Origin: an uncultured Cellvibrio sp. | GTDB taxonomy: Bacteria; Pseudomonadota; Gammaproteobacteria; Pseudomonadales; Cellvibrionaceae | DNA length: 8,075 nt | NCBI GenBank assembly: GCA_946482385.1 | Contig: CAMLRI010000071.1 | Coordinates: 1 to 8,075 of the forward strand | Direction of reading: 5' to 3' | Part shown: positions 1-7,163 of the stretch, piece after piece | Layout of the letters: every line of letters begins with the position of its first letter | How positions within the stretch are numbered: position 1 is the first letter of the stretch | The notes under the pieces: model-generated | The model's database searches: none | What the model was told of the DNA's origin: nothing | What the model saw: only the letters and a program-made list of their open reading frames with translations | Program-made: the position numbers and the translations under genes

Positions 1-675
1 CGCATCAAACAGCAGCACTCGTCCGCTCAGGCTGTCGCCGAAACCGGCGATTAGTTTGAGCGCCTCCAGCGCTTGCAAAGAACCTATCACGCCCACCAGC
101 GGCGCCAATACACCGTTGGCGGCGCAGCTGAGGTCGTCTTCGCTTTCTTCGTATAAACAGCGGTAGCAGGGGCTGTGGGGATCGCGTAAATCAAACACCG
201 CCACCTGGCCTTCCAGGCGAATAGCGGCGCCCGACACCAGCGGTTTTTGGGCAGCCACGCAAGCGGCATTGATGGCAAAGCGGGTGGCAAAATTGTCGGT
301 GCAGTCGAGCACCAGGTCGACGCTGGCCACCAGGCTCACCAACTGCTGTGCAGCGAGCATCTGCTCAACGCAATTAATTTTTACATCCGGGTTGAGTGCG
401 CGCAGGGTTTGCGCCGCCGATACCGCCTTATTCGCACCTATGCGCTCGTTGCTGTGAACAATTTGGCGCTGCAAATTGGAGGCGTCGACGCTGTCGAAAT
501 CCACTAAGGTTAATTGCCCCACACCAGCAGCCGCCAAATACATGGCCACCGGCGAACCCAAACCGCCCAGACCGATAATCAACACATGGGCAGCGAGGAA
601 TTTTTCCTGCCCCGCCAGGTCGACATCGGGCAACATAATATGGCGTGCATAGCGCAGCAGTTGATCGTCGTTCAT
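1..675 (-). CDS. moeB: Molybdopterin-synthase adenylyltransferase MoeB (3' end cut by window edge)
   Basis: This is an E1-like enzyme of the ThiF/MoeB/HesA family. MoeB uses ATP to adenylate the C-terminal glycine of the small molybdopterin-synthase subunit MoaD, in the cytoplasmic molybdenum-cofactor pathway. The visible 225 residues start at the ATG at 675-673. They show the nucleotide-binding GLGGLGS (35-41), the D-x-D-x-V-x-x-SNLQRQ segment (59-71, with R70), K83, the DCTDN motif with D127, a CYRC zinc pair (C170, C173) and C184 followed by the GVLAPLVGVIGSLQALEA stretch. From memory of E. coli MoeB, these match R73, K86, D130, C172/C175 and C187. About 25 C-terminal residues, including the second zinc CxxC pair, lie beyond position 1. 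The gene follows prmC by 4 bases, so it is probably the last or a late gene of the hemA operon. ThiF is the main alternative; the close MoeB-like match and the Pseudomonas-type gene order favour MoeB. Confidence 0.9.
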   Translation of the reverse strand, partial: MNDDQLLRYARHIMLPDVDLAGQEKFLAAHVLIIGLGGLGSPVAMYLAAAGVGQLTLVDFDSVDASNLQRQIVHSNERIGANKAVSAAQTLRALNPDVKINCVEQMLAAQQLVSLVASVDLVLDCTDNFATRFAINAACVAAQKPLVSGAAIRLEGQVAVFDLRDPHSPCYRCLYEESEDDLSCAANGVLAPLVGVIGSLQALEALKLIAGFGDSLSGRVLLFDA

Positions 676-679
676 AGCT

Positions 680-1537
680 TTAATTGTCTCTTTGCCCCAG
701 AGTCACCCGCTCATTGCCGCCGAGATCGCGGCGCGTTTGGATTTGCCTATAGCCATAACGCGCAAATAAGTCGCGCACGGCTTCGCCCTGGTCGCAACCA
801 TGCTCTAACAACACCCAACCAGTGGGGCGCAAATAACCGGGCGATTGCGCCAAAATAATATCTATATCCGCCAACCCCTGGTTAGCCGCTACCAGCGCCG
901 AGCGCGGTTCGAAACGCAGGTCGCCCTGCTGCAAATGCGGGTCTTGCGCATCTATGTAGGGCGGGTTGCTGAGGATGGCATCAAATAATTCACCCGCGGC
1001 AATTTGCGCAAACCAATCGCTCTGTTGCAACTGGACATTGGTAAACCCCAAGTGGGCGCGATTTTTTTCCGCCAGGCGAATCGCCGCACTGGATTGATCC
1101 ACTGCCAGCAATTGCCACTGCGGCTGCTCGCTGGCCAGCGCCAGGGCGATGGCGCCTGTGCCTGTGCCCAAATCCAACAGGCGGCGCAGCTGTTGCGGCT
1201 TATCTTGCGCGAAAATTTGCAGGCATGTCTCTACCAACAATTCGGTATCCGGGCGCGGGATCAGGGTGGAGTTATCGCAATAGAGCGGCAGCGACCAGAA
1301 TTCGCGCTGGCCGAGAATATGGGCAATAGGCTCGCCATTTAAGCGGCGCGCAAAAAATTGCTGGAATTGCTGCTGCTGTTCGGCGCTGAGTAATTTATCT
1401 GGCCAGGTAAATAACCAGGTGCGATTTTTTTGCAGCACATGGCAGAGGATTAATTCCACATCCAGGCGCGCGGAATCGCTGACCGCTGCCAGCTGGGGCG
1501 CCAGTTGCAAACATTGTGCAACACTCATTTCACCCAT
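680..1537 (-). CDS. prmC: Release factor glutamine methyltransferase PrmC (HemK)
   Basis: PrmC uses S-adenosylmethionine to methylate the glutamine of the GGQ motif in release factors RF1 and RF2, which raises termination efficiency. In the 285-residue reading used here, an N-terminal helical domain is followed by PRPDTE (94-99), the SAM-binding DLGTGTGAIALALA (122-135) and the catalytic NPPY (191-194), then a DPHLQQGDLRFEP segment very like E. coli PrmC. Start choice: the ATG at 1537 has a GGAA six bases upstream. An ATG three codons later (1528) aligns exactly with the E. coli start but has only a too-close GGGTG. A TTG at 1573 would extend the frame by 12 residues through a palindromic repeat and is unlikely. 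The gene stands just downstream of its substrate gene prfA, separated by about 104 bases, and 4 bases upstream of moeB. Function is certain; the exact start is not. Confidence 0.95.
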   Translation of the reverse strand: MGEMSVAQCLQLAPQLAAVSDSARLDVELILCHVLQKNRTWLFTWPDKLLSAEQQQQFQQFFARRLNGEPIAHILGQREFWSLPLYCDNSTLIPRPDTELLVETCLQIFAQDKPQQLRRLLDLGTGTGAIALALASEQPQWQLLAVDQSSAAIRLAEKNRAHLGFTNVQLQQSDWFAQIAAGELFDAILSNPPYIDAQDPHLQQGDLRFEPRSALVAANQGLADIDIILAQSPGYLRPTGWVLLEHGCDQGEAVRDLFARYGYRQIQTRRDLGGNERVTLGQRDN

Positions 1538-1548
1538 TTGAGTTTCCG

Positions 1549-1571
1549 TAGGTTGGGCAACAATGCCCAAC
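1549..1571. repeat. Intergenic hairpin 1, REP-like palindrome
   Basis: A perfect 8-bp inverted repeat, GTTGGGCA (1552-1559) and TGCCCAAC (1564-1571), encloses the four-base loop ACAA. The flank reads CGTAGGTTGGGC on the left and GCCCAACA on the right. As I recall, that CGTAGGTTGGG...CCCAACA layout occurs in short palindromic repeats scattered through many bacterial genomes. It lies between prfA and prmC. Neither strand has a T-run after the stem, so an intrinsic terminator is not supported. It could instead act on mRNA stability or differential expression within the operon. Confidence 0.6.
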
Positions 1572-1592
1572 AAATTCTGGCGCTGATGAGGT

Positions 1593-1618
1593 TAGGTTGG
1601 GCATTGCTGGCCAACCTA
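1593..1618. repeat. Intergenic hairpin 2, partial copy of the same palindrome
   Basis: A perfect 8-bp inverted repeat, TAGGTTGG (1593-1600) and CCAACCTA (1611-1618), has a 10-base loop. Its left arm is part of the 11-mer TAGGTTGGGCA, which occurs here (1593-1603) and again in hairpin 1 (1549-1559). The two hairpins are therefore related, and their arms could also pair crosswise. It lies 23 bases from the prfA stop codon, in the mRNA between prfA and prmC. Confidence 0.55.
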
Positions 1619-1641
1619 GGGCTATGGCCAACAGCAAAATA

Positions 1642-2724
1642 TTAATCCGCAATGGCCGCCAATTGATCCGCCTGGTATTCATTGGCCAGGGGGCCAATTA
1701 CCGGTTCCAAATCGCCCTGCATAATGGCATCCAGCGAGTAGAGGGTGAGGTTGATGCGGTGGTCGGTGACCCGCCCTTGCGGGTAGTTGTAAGTGCGGAT
1801 GCGCTCGGAGCGGTCGCCGCTGCCCACCAGGTTGCGGCGCTCATCGGCCATGGATTTGTGCGCCGCTTCCTCCTGCATGGTTTTGAGTTTGGTGGCGAGC
1901 AGGCTCATGGCGCGGGCGCGGTTTTTGTGTTGCGAGCGCTCGTCCTGGCACTCCACCACTATGCCGGTGGGGATGTGCACTATGCGGATCGCCGAATCGG
2001 TTTTGTTAACGTGCTGGCCACCAGCACCCGAGGCGCGGAAGGTGTCGATACGCAAATCGGCTTTGTTGATATTCACTTCTTCCAGTTCATCGGCTTCGGC
2101 CATTACCGCCACCGTGCAGGCGGAGGTGTGGATGCGCCCCTGGGATTCAGTTTCCGGCACCCGCTGCACCCGGTGGGCGCCGGATTCGAATTTCAATTTG
2201 GAATAAACGCCCTGGCCGCTCACCAGCGAAATAATTTCTTTAAAGCCGCCGTGCTCGCCCTCGTTCTGGCTGAGGATTTCCACGCGCCAGCCCTGGGTTT
2301 CGGCAAAGCGCGAATACATGCGGAACAGGTCGCCGGAAAAAATCGCCGCCTCGTCGCCGCCGGTGCCGGCGCGAATTTCCAGGTAGCAGTTTTTGTCGTC
2401 GTTGGGGTCTTTGGGCAGCAGGAGTTTTTGCAGCTCCAGCTGGGTTGGCTCCAGGCGCGCCTCACACTCTTTTAATTCTTCTTCCGCCATATCGCGCATA
2501 TCGGCGTCGCCGTCGGCAATCAGGTGCTTGGCCTCTTCAATATCGGCCAGCAGTTGTTGGTAGCCTTTGTAAGCAACCACCACCGGCTCCAATTCGGCGT
2601 ACTCCTTGGAAAGGTCGCGGAATTTATTTTGGTTGTTGATGACCTCGGCTTCCGACAGAAGTGCGCTCACCTCTTCGTAGCGCTCTTTCAAACGCTCGAG
2701 TTTTTCAATAATGGATGCTTTCAT
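1642..2724 (-). CDS. prfA: Peptide chain release factor 1 (RF1)
   Basis: RF1 reads UAA and UAG stop codons in the ribosomal A site and triggers hydrolysis of peptidyl-tRNA. The 360 residues are the usual full length. Visible features are an N-terminal helical domain, the [10 protein letters not shown] segment (118-127), the [13 protein letters not shown] region with the P-x-T stop-codon recognition tripeptide as PET (190-192), the catalytic GGQ (235-237) inside SGAGGQHVN, and the conserved C-terminal [16 protein letters not shown] stretch. PET rather than the PAT of E. coli is common in other bacteria. The ATG at 2724 overlaps the hemA stop codon as ATGA and has no clear Shine-Dalgarno sequence, so translation is probably coupled to hemA. 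Downstream prmC encodes the enzyme that methylates Q237. The gene looks intact and highly conserved. Confidence 0.98.
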   Translation of the reverse strand: MKASIIEKLERLKERYEEVSALLSEAEVINNQNKFRDLSKEYAELEPVVVAYKGYQQLLADIEEAKHLIADGDADMRDMAEEELKECEARLEPTQLELQKLLLPKDPNDDKNCYLEIRAGTGGDEAAIFSGDLFRMYSRFAETQGWRVEILSQNEGEHGGFKEIISLVSGQGVYSKLKFESGAHRVQRVPETESQGRIHTSACTVAVMAEADELEEVNINKADLRIDTFRASGAGGQHVNKTDSAIRIVHIPTGIVVECQDERSQHKNRARAMSLLATKLKTMQEEAAHKSMADERRNLVGSGDRSERIRTYNYPQGRVTDHRINLTLYSLDAIMQGDLEPVIGPLANEYQADQLAAIAD

Positions 2725-4028
2725 GCTGACTCGCTTGGCTGGGTTTCACTGGCGTCATCGGAGCTGTCGCTCAACTCCTGGGCGCTAATGGCAAATAATT
2801 CCTGGGCCACCTGGATCACCTGCTGGCGGCCATTGGCGCTGGCCTCTTTGAGCAGCGCGGTGGGGGAGTGGATAAGTTTGTTGGTGAGGTTGCGCGCCAA
2901 CAATTGCAGCACCTGTTCCGGCTCGCCGCCGGATTGCAATTGGCGCAGCGCCTTGTGCAGCTCGGCATCGCGCACTTGCCCGGCCTTGCGGCGATAGGCT
3001 TTTACCGTGGCCACCGCATCCAGGGCGCGCTGCTGGCGCAAATACTGCTCTATACCCTGGGTGATAATTTCTTCGGCCTGGTCGGCCGCCGCAACCCGGG
3101 ATTTTTTGTTTTCGTCGATTACCGCGTGCAAATCGTCGACAGTGTAGAGGTAGACATCGTCCAGCTCGCCCACCTGGGCTTCAATATCCCGCGGCACGGC
3201 TATATCGAGCATAAACATGGGTTTGTGCTTGCGCTGTTTGAGGGCCGACTCCACCGCACCCTTGCCAAGGATGGGCAATTGGCTGGCGGTGGAGGAGATA
3301 ACAATATCGGCGCGGTGCAAATACTCGGGGATATCCGCCAGGAGTATGGCTTCGCCGTAAAACTCGCGGGCCAAACGCTGGGCGCGGTCGAGGGTGCGGT
3401 TGGCGACGATCATCTGCTTGATGCCCTGCTCCGCCAAATGGCGCGCCACCAGTTCGATGGTTTCACCGGCACCAATTAACAGCGCGGTATCCTGTTTCAG
3501 GTCGGAGAAAATTTGCTGCGCCAGGCTGACTGCCGCATAGGCTACCGAAACCGGGTTTTCGCCTATGGCGGTTTCGGTGCGCACCCGCTTGGCAATGCTG
3601 AATACCTGCTGGAAAACTGTGTGCAGTTCGCTGCCGATGGTGCCGGCATCCTTGGCCACCGCAAAGGCAGATTTCATCTGGCCCAGAATTTGCGGCTCGC
3701 CCAATACCAGGGAGTCCAGGCCACCGGCCACTTTCATCATGTGGCGCAGGGCATCCTCGCCCTGGTAGCAGTAGCGGCTGCGCGCCAGGTCGCCGGCATC
3801 TATGGCGGTGTGGTTGACCAGCCAGTCTTCCAAAGCCGCACTATCCGCCAGGCTGCAGGCGTAGATTTCGGTGCGGTTGCAGGTGGAAAGTATGGCCACC
3901 TCGTCCAGCCCCGCCTGCAAACGCGCCTGCTGCAGGGATTCCGCCAGCGCCTCGGGGGCAAACGCCAGCCGCTCGCGCAGGGCGAGTGAGGCGGTGTTGT
4001 GGCTGATTCCTAGGGCAAGCAGGGGCAT
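2721..4028 (-). CDS. hemA: Glutamyl-tRNA reductase
   Basis: HemA reduces glutamyl-tRNA(Glu) with NADPH to glutamate-1-semialdehyde, the committed and usually regulated step of C5-pathway tetrapyrrole (haem) synthesis. The 435-residue protein starts [13 protein letters not shown]. It has the nucleophilic cysteine C50 within [10 protein letters not shown], the [12 protein letters not shown] signature (106-117), the NADPH-binding [16 protein letters not shown] (183-198) and an ANRTLDRA segment (209-216), followed by the helical dimerisation domain. The tail is rich in Ser, Asp and Glu and looks poorly conserved. The start at 4028 matches the family N-terminus exactly; an upstream TTG at 4088 would add 20 unrelated residues and overlap the promoter. 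No good Shine-Dalgarno sequence precedes the ATG. It heads the hemA-prfA-prmC-moeB operon and overlaps prfA by four bases. It is divergent from the plus-strand genes. Confidence 0.98.
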   Translation of the reverse strand: MPLLALGISHNTASLALRERLAFAPEALAESLQQARLQAGLDEVAILSTCNRTEIYACSLADSAALEDWLVNHTAIDAGDLARSRYCYQGEDALRHMMKVAGGLDSLVLGEPQILGQMKSAFAVAKDAGTIGSELHTVFQQVFSIAKRVRTETAIGENPVSVAYAAVSLAQQIFSDLKQDTALLIGAGETIELVARHLAEQGIKQMIVANRTLDRAQRLAREFYGEAILLADIPEYLHRADIVISSTASQLPILGKGAVESALKQRKHKPMFMLDIAVPRDIEAQVGELDDVYLYTVDDLHAVIDENKKSRVAAADQAEEIITQGIEQYLRQQRALDAVATVKAYRRKAGQVRDAELHKALRQLQSGGEPEQVLQLLARNLTNKLIHSPTALLKEASANGRQQVIQVAQELFAISAQELSDSSDDASETQPSESA

Positions 4029-4059
4029 AATTCTGGGCTGGCTGGCGGCAAAGGGCGGT

Positions 4060-4088
4060 ATTGTCCGGCCAGAGCCAGGGCGTGACAA
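4060..4088 (-). promoter_or_regulatory. Predicted sigma-70-type promoter of hemA
   Basis: On the minus strand, TTGTCA (4088-4083, five of six matches to TTGACA) lies 17 bases from GACAAT (4065-4060, four of six matches to TATAAT). This would start transcription near 4053, leaving an mRNA leader of about 25 bases before the hemA ATG. The -35 hexamer sits within one arm of the inverted repeat at 4082-4099, which gives a simple way to regulate it. Found by eye only. Confidence 0.5.
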
Positions 4089-4099
4089 GAGGCTGTCAC
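4082..4099. promoter_or_regulatory. Candidate operator, perfect inverted repeat GTGACA-N6-TGTCAC
   Basis: The arms GTGACA (4082-4087) and TGTCAC (4094-4099) are perfect inverted copies with a 6-base spacer, an 18-bp dyad typical in size of a helix-turn-helix dimer site. It covers the -35 hexamer proposed for hemA and lies about where the -35 of the plus-strand promoter should be. A bound regulator could therefore affect both directions. The regulator cannot be named from the sequence. Confidence 0.45.
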
Positions 4100-4111
4100 C
4101 GAATAGCCTCT
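4088..4111. promoter_or_regulatory. Second inverted repeat AGAGGCT-N10-AGCCTCT, overlapping the first
   Basis: The 7-base arms AGAGGCT (4088-4094) and AGCCTCT (4105-4111) are perfect inverted copies. The left arm overlaps the spacer and right arm of the 4082-4099 dyad, and the right arm ends on the first base of the plus-strand TATAAT. It could be a second operator half-site pair. Confidence 0.35.
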
Positions 4112-4116
4112 ATAAT
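4111..4116 (+). promoter_or_regulatory. Predicted -10 element for the exonuclease-lipoprotein genes
   Basis: A perfect TATAAT stands 27 bases upstream of the exonuclease ATG and would start transcription near 4123, giving a leader of about 20 bases. No good -35 hexamer is found 16-18 bases upstream (the 17-base position reads AGAGGC), and there is no extended TG. If used, the promoter may need an activator bound at the overlapping dyads. Confidence 0.55.
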
Positions 4117-4143
4117 GAAGAGCTATCTGTTACGGGATCGACC

Positions 4144-4689
4144 ATGCGCAAACCTGCTTGCCCCGCCATTATCGATATAGAAGCCTCCGGCTTTGGCGCC
4201 CACAGCTATCCCCTGGAGATAGGCGCCGTCAACGCCAAGGGCGAGCGCTATTGCGCCCTGATCCGCCCCCTGGCGGACTGGAACCACTGGTGCGAGAGCG
4301 CCGCACAGATCCACGGCATCACCCGCGAGCTGCTGGAGCACAATGGCAAGCCGGTGCGCCAGGTGTGCGCCGAACTCAACCAGTTTCTGGGCGAGATTAC
4401 CTGCTACAGCGACGCCTGGACCCACGATAGCCCCTGGCTGACCCGGCTCTACTTTGGCGCCCGCTGCAACCCCAGTTTCCACCTCAGCCCCATTGAAATT
4501 ATCGCCACCGAAGACCAGCTGCTCTGCTGGGATGAAACCAAGAGGCGCCTGCAACAGCAGCTGGGTATCCGCCGCCACCGCGCCAGCGGCGATGCCTACC
4601 TGATCCAGCAAACCTACCTGGCCAGCCGCCAACTGGCGCAGTGCCCGCACAAAATCGCCGAGCTGCGCGCCGCCGGCAAGGGGCTTTAG
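4144..4689 (+). CDS. Small DEDDh-type 3'-5' exonuclease (RNase T / DnaQ-like fold)
   Basis: This 181-residue protein is almost entirely a DnaQ/RNase T-like exonuclease domain. Exo I is IIDIEASGFG with D11 and E13. A family-typical IHGIT follows (57-60 region). Exo II is probably D95 in THDSPWLTRLY (D90 is an alternative). Exo III is H145-x4-D150 in HRASGDAYL. All four acidic residues and the histidine needed for two-metal hydrolysis are therefore present, so the enzyme should be active and cytoplasmic. Whether it cuts DNA, RNA or small oligonucleotides cannot be told. It is not DnaQ (no polymerase-binding tail), and it differs from RNase T and Orn in motif context. The ATG at 4144 has a weak GGGA upstream and fits the predicted promoter. 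The frame stays open upstream to 3871 but only by reading across hemA. Its stop codon overlaps the next start (TAGTG). The Pseudomonas locus, as I remember it, lacks this gene here. Confidence 0.85.
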   Translation: MRKPACPAIIDIEASGFGAHSYPLEIGAVNAKGERYCALIRPLADWNHWCESAAQIHGITRELLEHNGKPVRQVCAELNQFLGEITCYSDAWTHDSPWLTRLYFGARCNPSFHLSPIEIIATEDQLLCWDETKRRLQQQLGIRRHRASGDAYLIQQTYLASRQLAQCPHKIAELRAAGKGL

Positions 4690-4691
4690 TG
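4678..4691 (+). promoter_or_regulatory. Ribosome binding site and TAGTG coupled start of the lipoprotein gene
   Basis: AAGGGG (4678-4683) is followed after five bases by GTG (4689-4691), whose G is the last base of the exonuclease TAG stop. This decides the lipoprotein start: the protein then opens directly with a normal lipoprotein signal peptide, whereas an upstream in-frame GTG at 4641 would add 16 arginine-rich residues within the exonuclease gene. Confidence 0.75.
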
Positions 4692-6518
4692 AGACCGCCC
4701 TTGGCCGCCCTGATTAATACTGCAGCCGCTGGGCTGCTCGTCCTGCTGCTGGCCGGCTGCAGCCTGTTGGGTGGGAATAGCCAAGCGCCGGGCCGGGAAC
4801 ATCAGCATCAAACTGACAGCACATCCAGCGCAAGCCAATCCATCCCCCAGCCGCAAAGCGGCGAAGCACCAGCCCCCCAGCAGGCCACCGGCACCGCCGC
4901 CAAACCGGCCAGCACCGCCAAAGCCTTTGATAGCGAAACCCTCTACTCGCTGCTGGCGGCGGAATTTGCCGGCAACCGCCAGCTCTACGACCTGGCTCTG
5001 AGCAACTATGCCCAGCAGGCGCGACAAACCCGCGATCCGCAGGTGGCCGCCCGCGCCACCCTGCTGGCGCGCTACCTGGGCGCCACGGATACCGCCGTGG
5101 AAACCGCGCAAATCTGGCTGGATTCCGCCCCCGACGACCGCGAAGCCCTCAGCAGCAGCGCCCAGGCACTGCTGGCCGCCGGCAAGTTGCGCGCCGCTTT
5201 TGCCCGCTTGCAACAACTGCTGGAGCAGGGCGATAAACCGCCCTTCCAGCTGATTGCCATCCAGGCCGCCCCCCTTGAAACCGCAGAGCGGCAGTTGCTG
5301 CTGGAGGATTTCCAACAGCTATTGCAGCGCCATCCGCACAACGAACAGCTGCTGGTCGGCACCGGCCTGTTGCTGGAGCAGCAGAGGCAATTCCAGCAAG
5401 CCCTGCCCCTGGCGCGCAAAGCGCTCAAACTCCACCCGCAAAGCCTGATGGCCGCCCTGCTGGAGGCCAACCTGCTGCACCAGCTCAAGCGCACCCCCGA
5501 AGCCCTTAACAAAATGGCGCTGTTACTACAGCAGCACCCCAACAACCATCGCCTGCGCCAGCAGTATGCGCGCATCCTCAGCCATAGCGATCTGGCGGGC
5601 GCCCAGGAGCAGTTCACCCTGCTCAGCCAGCAGTTGCCGCACCAGGGCGACATCTGGCTATCCCTCGGCATAGTCGCCCTGCAGCGCCAGGACTACCCCA
5701 GCGCCAACCGCGCCTTCAACACCCTGCTCGACCTGGGCCAGCACCAGGCCACCGCCCACTACTACCTCGGCCAGCTGGCAGAAACCCAGGGCAAAACCCA
5801 GGAGGCGCTGGTGCACTACCAACAGGTGGATGGCGGCAACGATTTCCTCTCCGCCAACCTGCGCCTTCTCACCCTGTTAATTCAGGAAGGCGAATACACC
5901 CGCGCCCGCCAGCACATCAACCGGCTCAGCCTGCGCTACCCGGAACAGGCGCCGCTGCTGTGGCTGCTGGAAGCGGAAACCCTGCGCAAACACCAGCAGA
6001 TCGAGCTGGCCGGGCAGGTGCTCGATGAGGCGCTGCGCGACCAACCAGATAACATCCCCCTGCGCTACGCCCGCGCCATGCACTATGACCAGCAGCAACA
6101 GCTGGCCGAGGCGGAACAGGATCTGCGCCACATACTGGCGCTGGATGCCGACAACAGCCAGGCGCTCAATGCCCTCGGCTACCTGCTGGCCGACCGCAAC
6201 CTGCGCCTGGATGAGGCGCGCCAGCTGATCAGCCGCGCCCTGGCGCTCAACCCCGAGGAGCCAGCCATCATCGATTCCATGGGCTGGCTGGAATACCGCA
6301 GCGGCAACCTGCCCCAGGCGCTGGTTTATTTACAGCGGGCTTACCAGCTGAGTGGCGATGGCGAAATCGCCGCCCACCTGGGCGAAGTGCTCTGGGTTAG
6401 CGGCAACACCACCGAGGCGCGCCGTATCTGGCAACAGGGGCTGCAACAAAAAGATGCCCAAGGCGCCGCCAACCCGTTACTCTTGCGCACCCTGCAACGC
6501 TTCCATATAGATTTCTAA
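4689..6518 (+). CDS. lbcA: TPR-repeat outer-membrane lipoprotein, LbcA (PA4667)-like
   Basis: This 609-residue lipoprotein has a type II signal peptide with the lipobox LAGC (21-24). Serine at +2 predicts outer-membrane sorting. A low-complexity Ser/Gln/Pro/Ala linker (about 25-78) follows, then a nearly all-helical TPR solenoid. The repeats are clear at about 217-252, 285-318, 320-385, 453-490 and especially 493-590, which contains NALGYLLADRNLRLDEA and DSMGWLEYRSGNLPQA. In P. aeruginosa the TPR lipoprotein at this locus (PA4667, next to lolB) is LbcA. It binds the periplasmic carboxyl-terminal protease CtpA and presents peptidoglycan hydrolases for degradation. The same position, size and architecture suggest an orthologue here, but that is inference. 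It is coupled to the exonuclease gene upstream and lies 12 bases before lolB, whose product should insert it in the outer membrane. The GTG start is chosen for its Shine-Dalgarno site and signal peptide. Confidence 0.85.
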   Translation: MRPPLAALINTAAAGLLVLLLAGCSLLGGNSQAPGREHQHQTDSTSSASQSIPQPQSGEAPAPQQATGTAAKPASTAKAFDSETLYSLLAAEFAGNRQLYDLALSNYAQQARQTRDPQVAARATLLARYLGATDTAVETAQIWLDSAPDDREALSSSAQALLAAGKLRAAFARLQQLLEQGDKPPFQLIAIQAAPLETAERQLLLEDFQQLLQRHPHNEQLLVGTGLLLEQQRQFQQALPLARKALKLHPQSLMAALLEANLLHQLKRTPEALNKMALLLQQHPNNHRLRQQYARILSHSDLAGAQEQFTLLSQQLPHQGDIWLSLGIVALQRQDYPSANRAFNTLLDLGQHQATAHYYLGQLAETQGKTQEALVHYQQVDGGNDFLSANLRLLTLLIQEGEYTRARQHINRLSLRYPEQAPLLWLLEAETLRKHQQIELAGQVLDEALRDQPDNIPLRYARAMHYDQQQQLAEAEQDLRHILALDADNSQALNALGYLLADRNLRLDEARQLISRALALNPEEPAIIDSMGWLEYRSGNLPQALVYLQRAYQLSGDGEIAAHLGEVLWVSGNTTEARRIWQQGLQQKDAQGAANPLLLRTLQRFHIDF

Positions 6519-6530
6519 GGTGCCCCCGCC

Positions 6531-7163
6531 ATGCTGCGTTTCCCCTGCCTGCCGGCAGTGCTATTGCCCCTGTTATTTCTGATCGGCTGCGCCAGCCAGC
6601 GCGGCCTCACTCCGCCCGCCAGCCTGCAGGCACACCAGGCGCAACTGGAAGCCATCCAGCACTGGCAAATCAACGGCAAACTCGGCATCCGCAGCCCTGC
6701 CGAAAACGGCAGCGCCAGCCTTAAATGGCAACAGCAACCCCAGCAATACCAAATCAACCTGGCCGGCCCCCTGGGCCACAAGCGGTTACAAATCAGCGGC
6801 ACCCCCAAGCGCGTCACCCTGACCCAGGCCGGCCAACCGCCGCTCAGCGCCAAAAGCGCCGAGGCACTGATCAAAAAAGCCGCCGGCTGGAGCCTGCCAG
6901 TCGCCCAGCTCAACTATTGGGTGCGCGGCCTGCCGGCACCCAAGGCACCTATCACCGCCCTCAGCCTCAGCCCCGAAGGCCTGATCAGCGAGCTGCAACA
7001 AGCCGGCTGGACCATCAGCTACAGCAACTACCAGGATCACCCCCACGCTGGCGGCAGCCTGGCACTGCCGGGCAAAATCCAGGCGCAACACCGCGACCTG
7101 CGCCTGACCCTGGTGATCCGCCAGTGGCAACTGGGTGAACCCCGCCTGGAGGCGCAGCCATGA
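6531..7163 (+). CDS. lolB: Outer-membrane lipoprotein receptor LolB
   Basis: LolB is itself an outer-membrane lipoprotein. It accepts lipoproteins from the periplasmic carrier LolA and inserts them into the inner leaflet of the outer membrane. The 210-residue precursor has a hydrophobic signal ending in the lipobox LIGC with C20. Next come [11 protein letters not shown] (44-54), a [22 protein letters not shown] strand region, WVRGLP and a C-terminal [10 protein letters not shown] strand, matching the LolB beta-barrel pattern. L81 in the PLG turn corresponds to the exposed L68 of mature E. coli LolB, which is needed for membrane insertion of cargo. AAGG overlapping the previous stop codon lies 10 bases before the ATG. 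The gene follows the TPR lipoprotein by 12 bases and overlaps ispE by four. The lolB-ispE pair divergent from hemA is also the order in E. coli. Confidence 0.95.
   Translation: MLRFPCLPAVLLPLLFLIGCASQRGLTPPASLQAHQAQLEAIQHWQINGKLGIRSPAENGSASLKWQQQPQQYQINLAGPLGHKRLQISGTPKRVTLTQAGQPPLSAKSAEALIKKAAGWSLPVAQLNYWVRGLPAPKAPITALSLSPEGLISELQQAGWTISYSNYQDHPHAGGSLALPGKIQAQHRDLRLTLVIRQWQLGEPRLEAQP
7147..7152 (+). promoter_or_regulatory. Strong Shine-Dalgarno site of ispE
   Basis: TGGAGG lies inside the end of lolB, seven bases before the ispE ATG at 7160. It confirms the start, which overlaps the lolB stop codon as ATGA. Confidence 0.75.

Noticed and set aside
1683..1698. Inverted repeat TTGGCC-N4-GGCCAA near the 3' end of prfA
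   Set aside because: It lies within conserved coding sequence and follows from the codons used; no T-run or regulatory context supports a function.
2151..2157. PET instead of PAT as the RF1 stop-codon recognition tripeptide, possibly changed specificity
   Set aside because: The motif is P-x-T and PET is common in RF1 of other bacteria; nothing suggests altered stop-codon reading.
1642..2475. Long open frame on the plus strand opposite prfA (1597-2475), and similar long antisense frames opposite hemA, the lipoprotein gene, lolB and ispE
   Set aside because: They are mirror frames of strongly conserved genes, have no Shine-Dalgarno sites or recognisable domains, and their low-complexity composition follows from the codon bias of the sense gene.
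4029..4088. Upstream-extended hemA start at the TTG at 4088
   Set aside because: The extra 20 residues are unlike the family N-terminus, the frame would run through the promoter elements, and the ATG at 4028 matches the conserved [10 protein letters not shown] start.
3871..4143. Upstream extension of the exonuclease frame into the hemA region
   Set aside because: It is antisense to the hemA N-terminal coding sequence and upstream of the predicted TATAAT; the domain begins right after the ATG at 4144.
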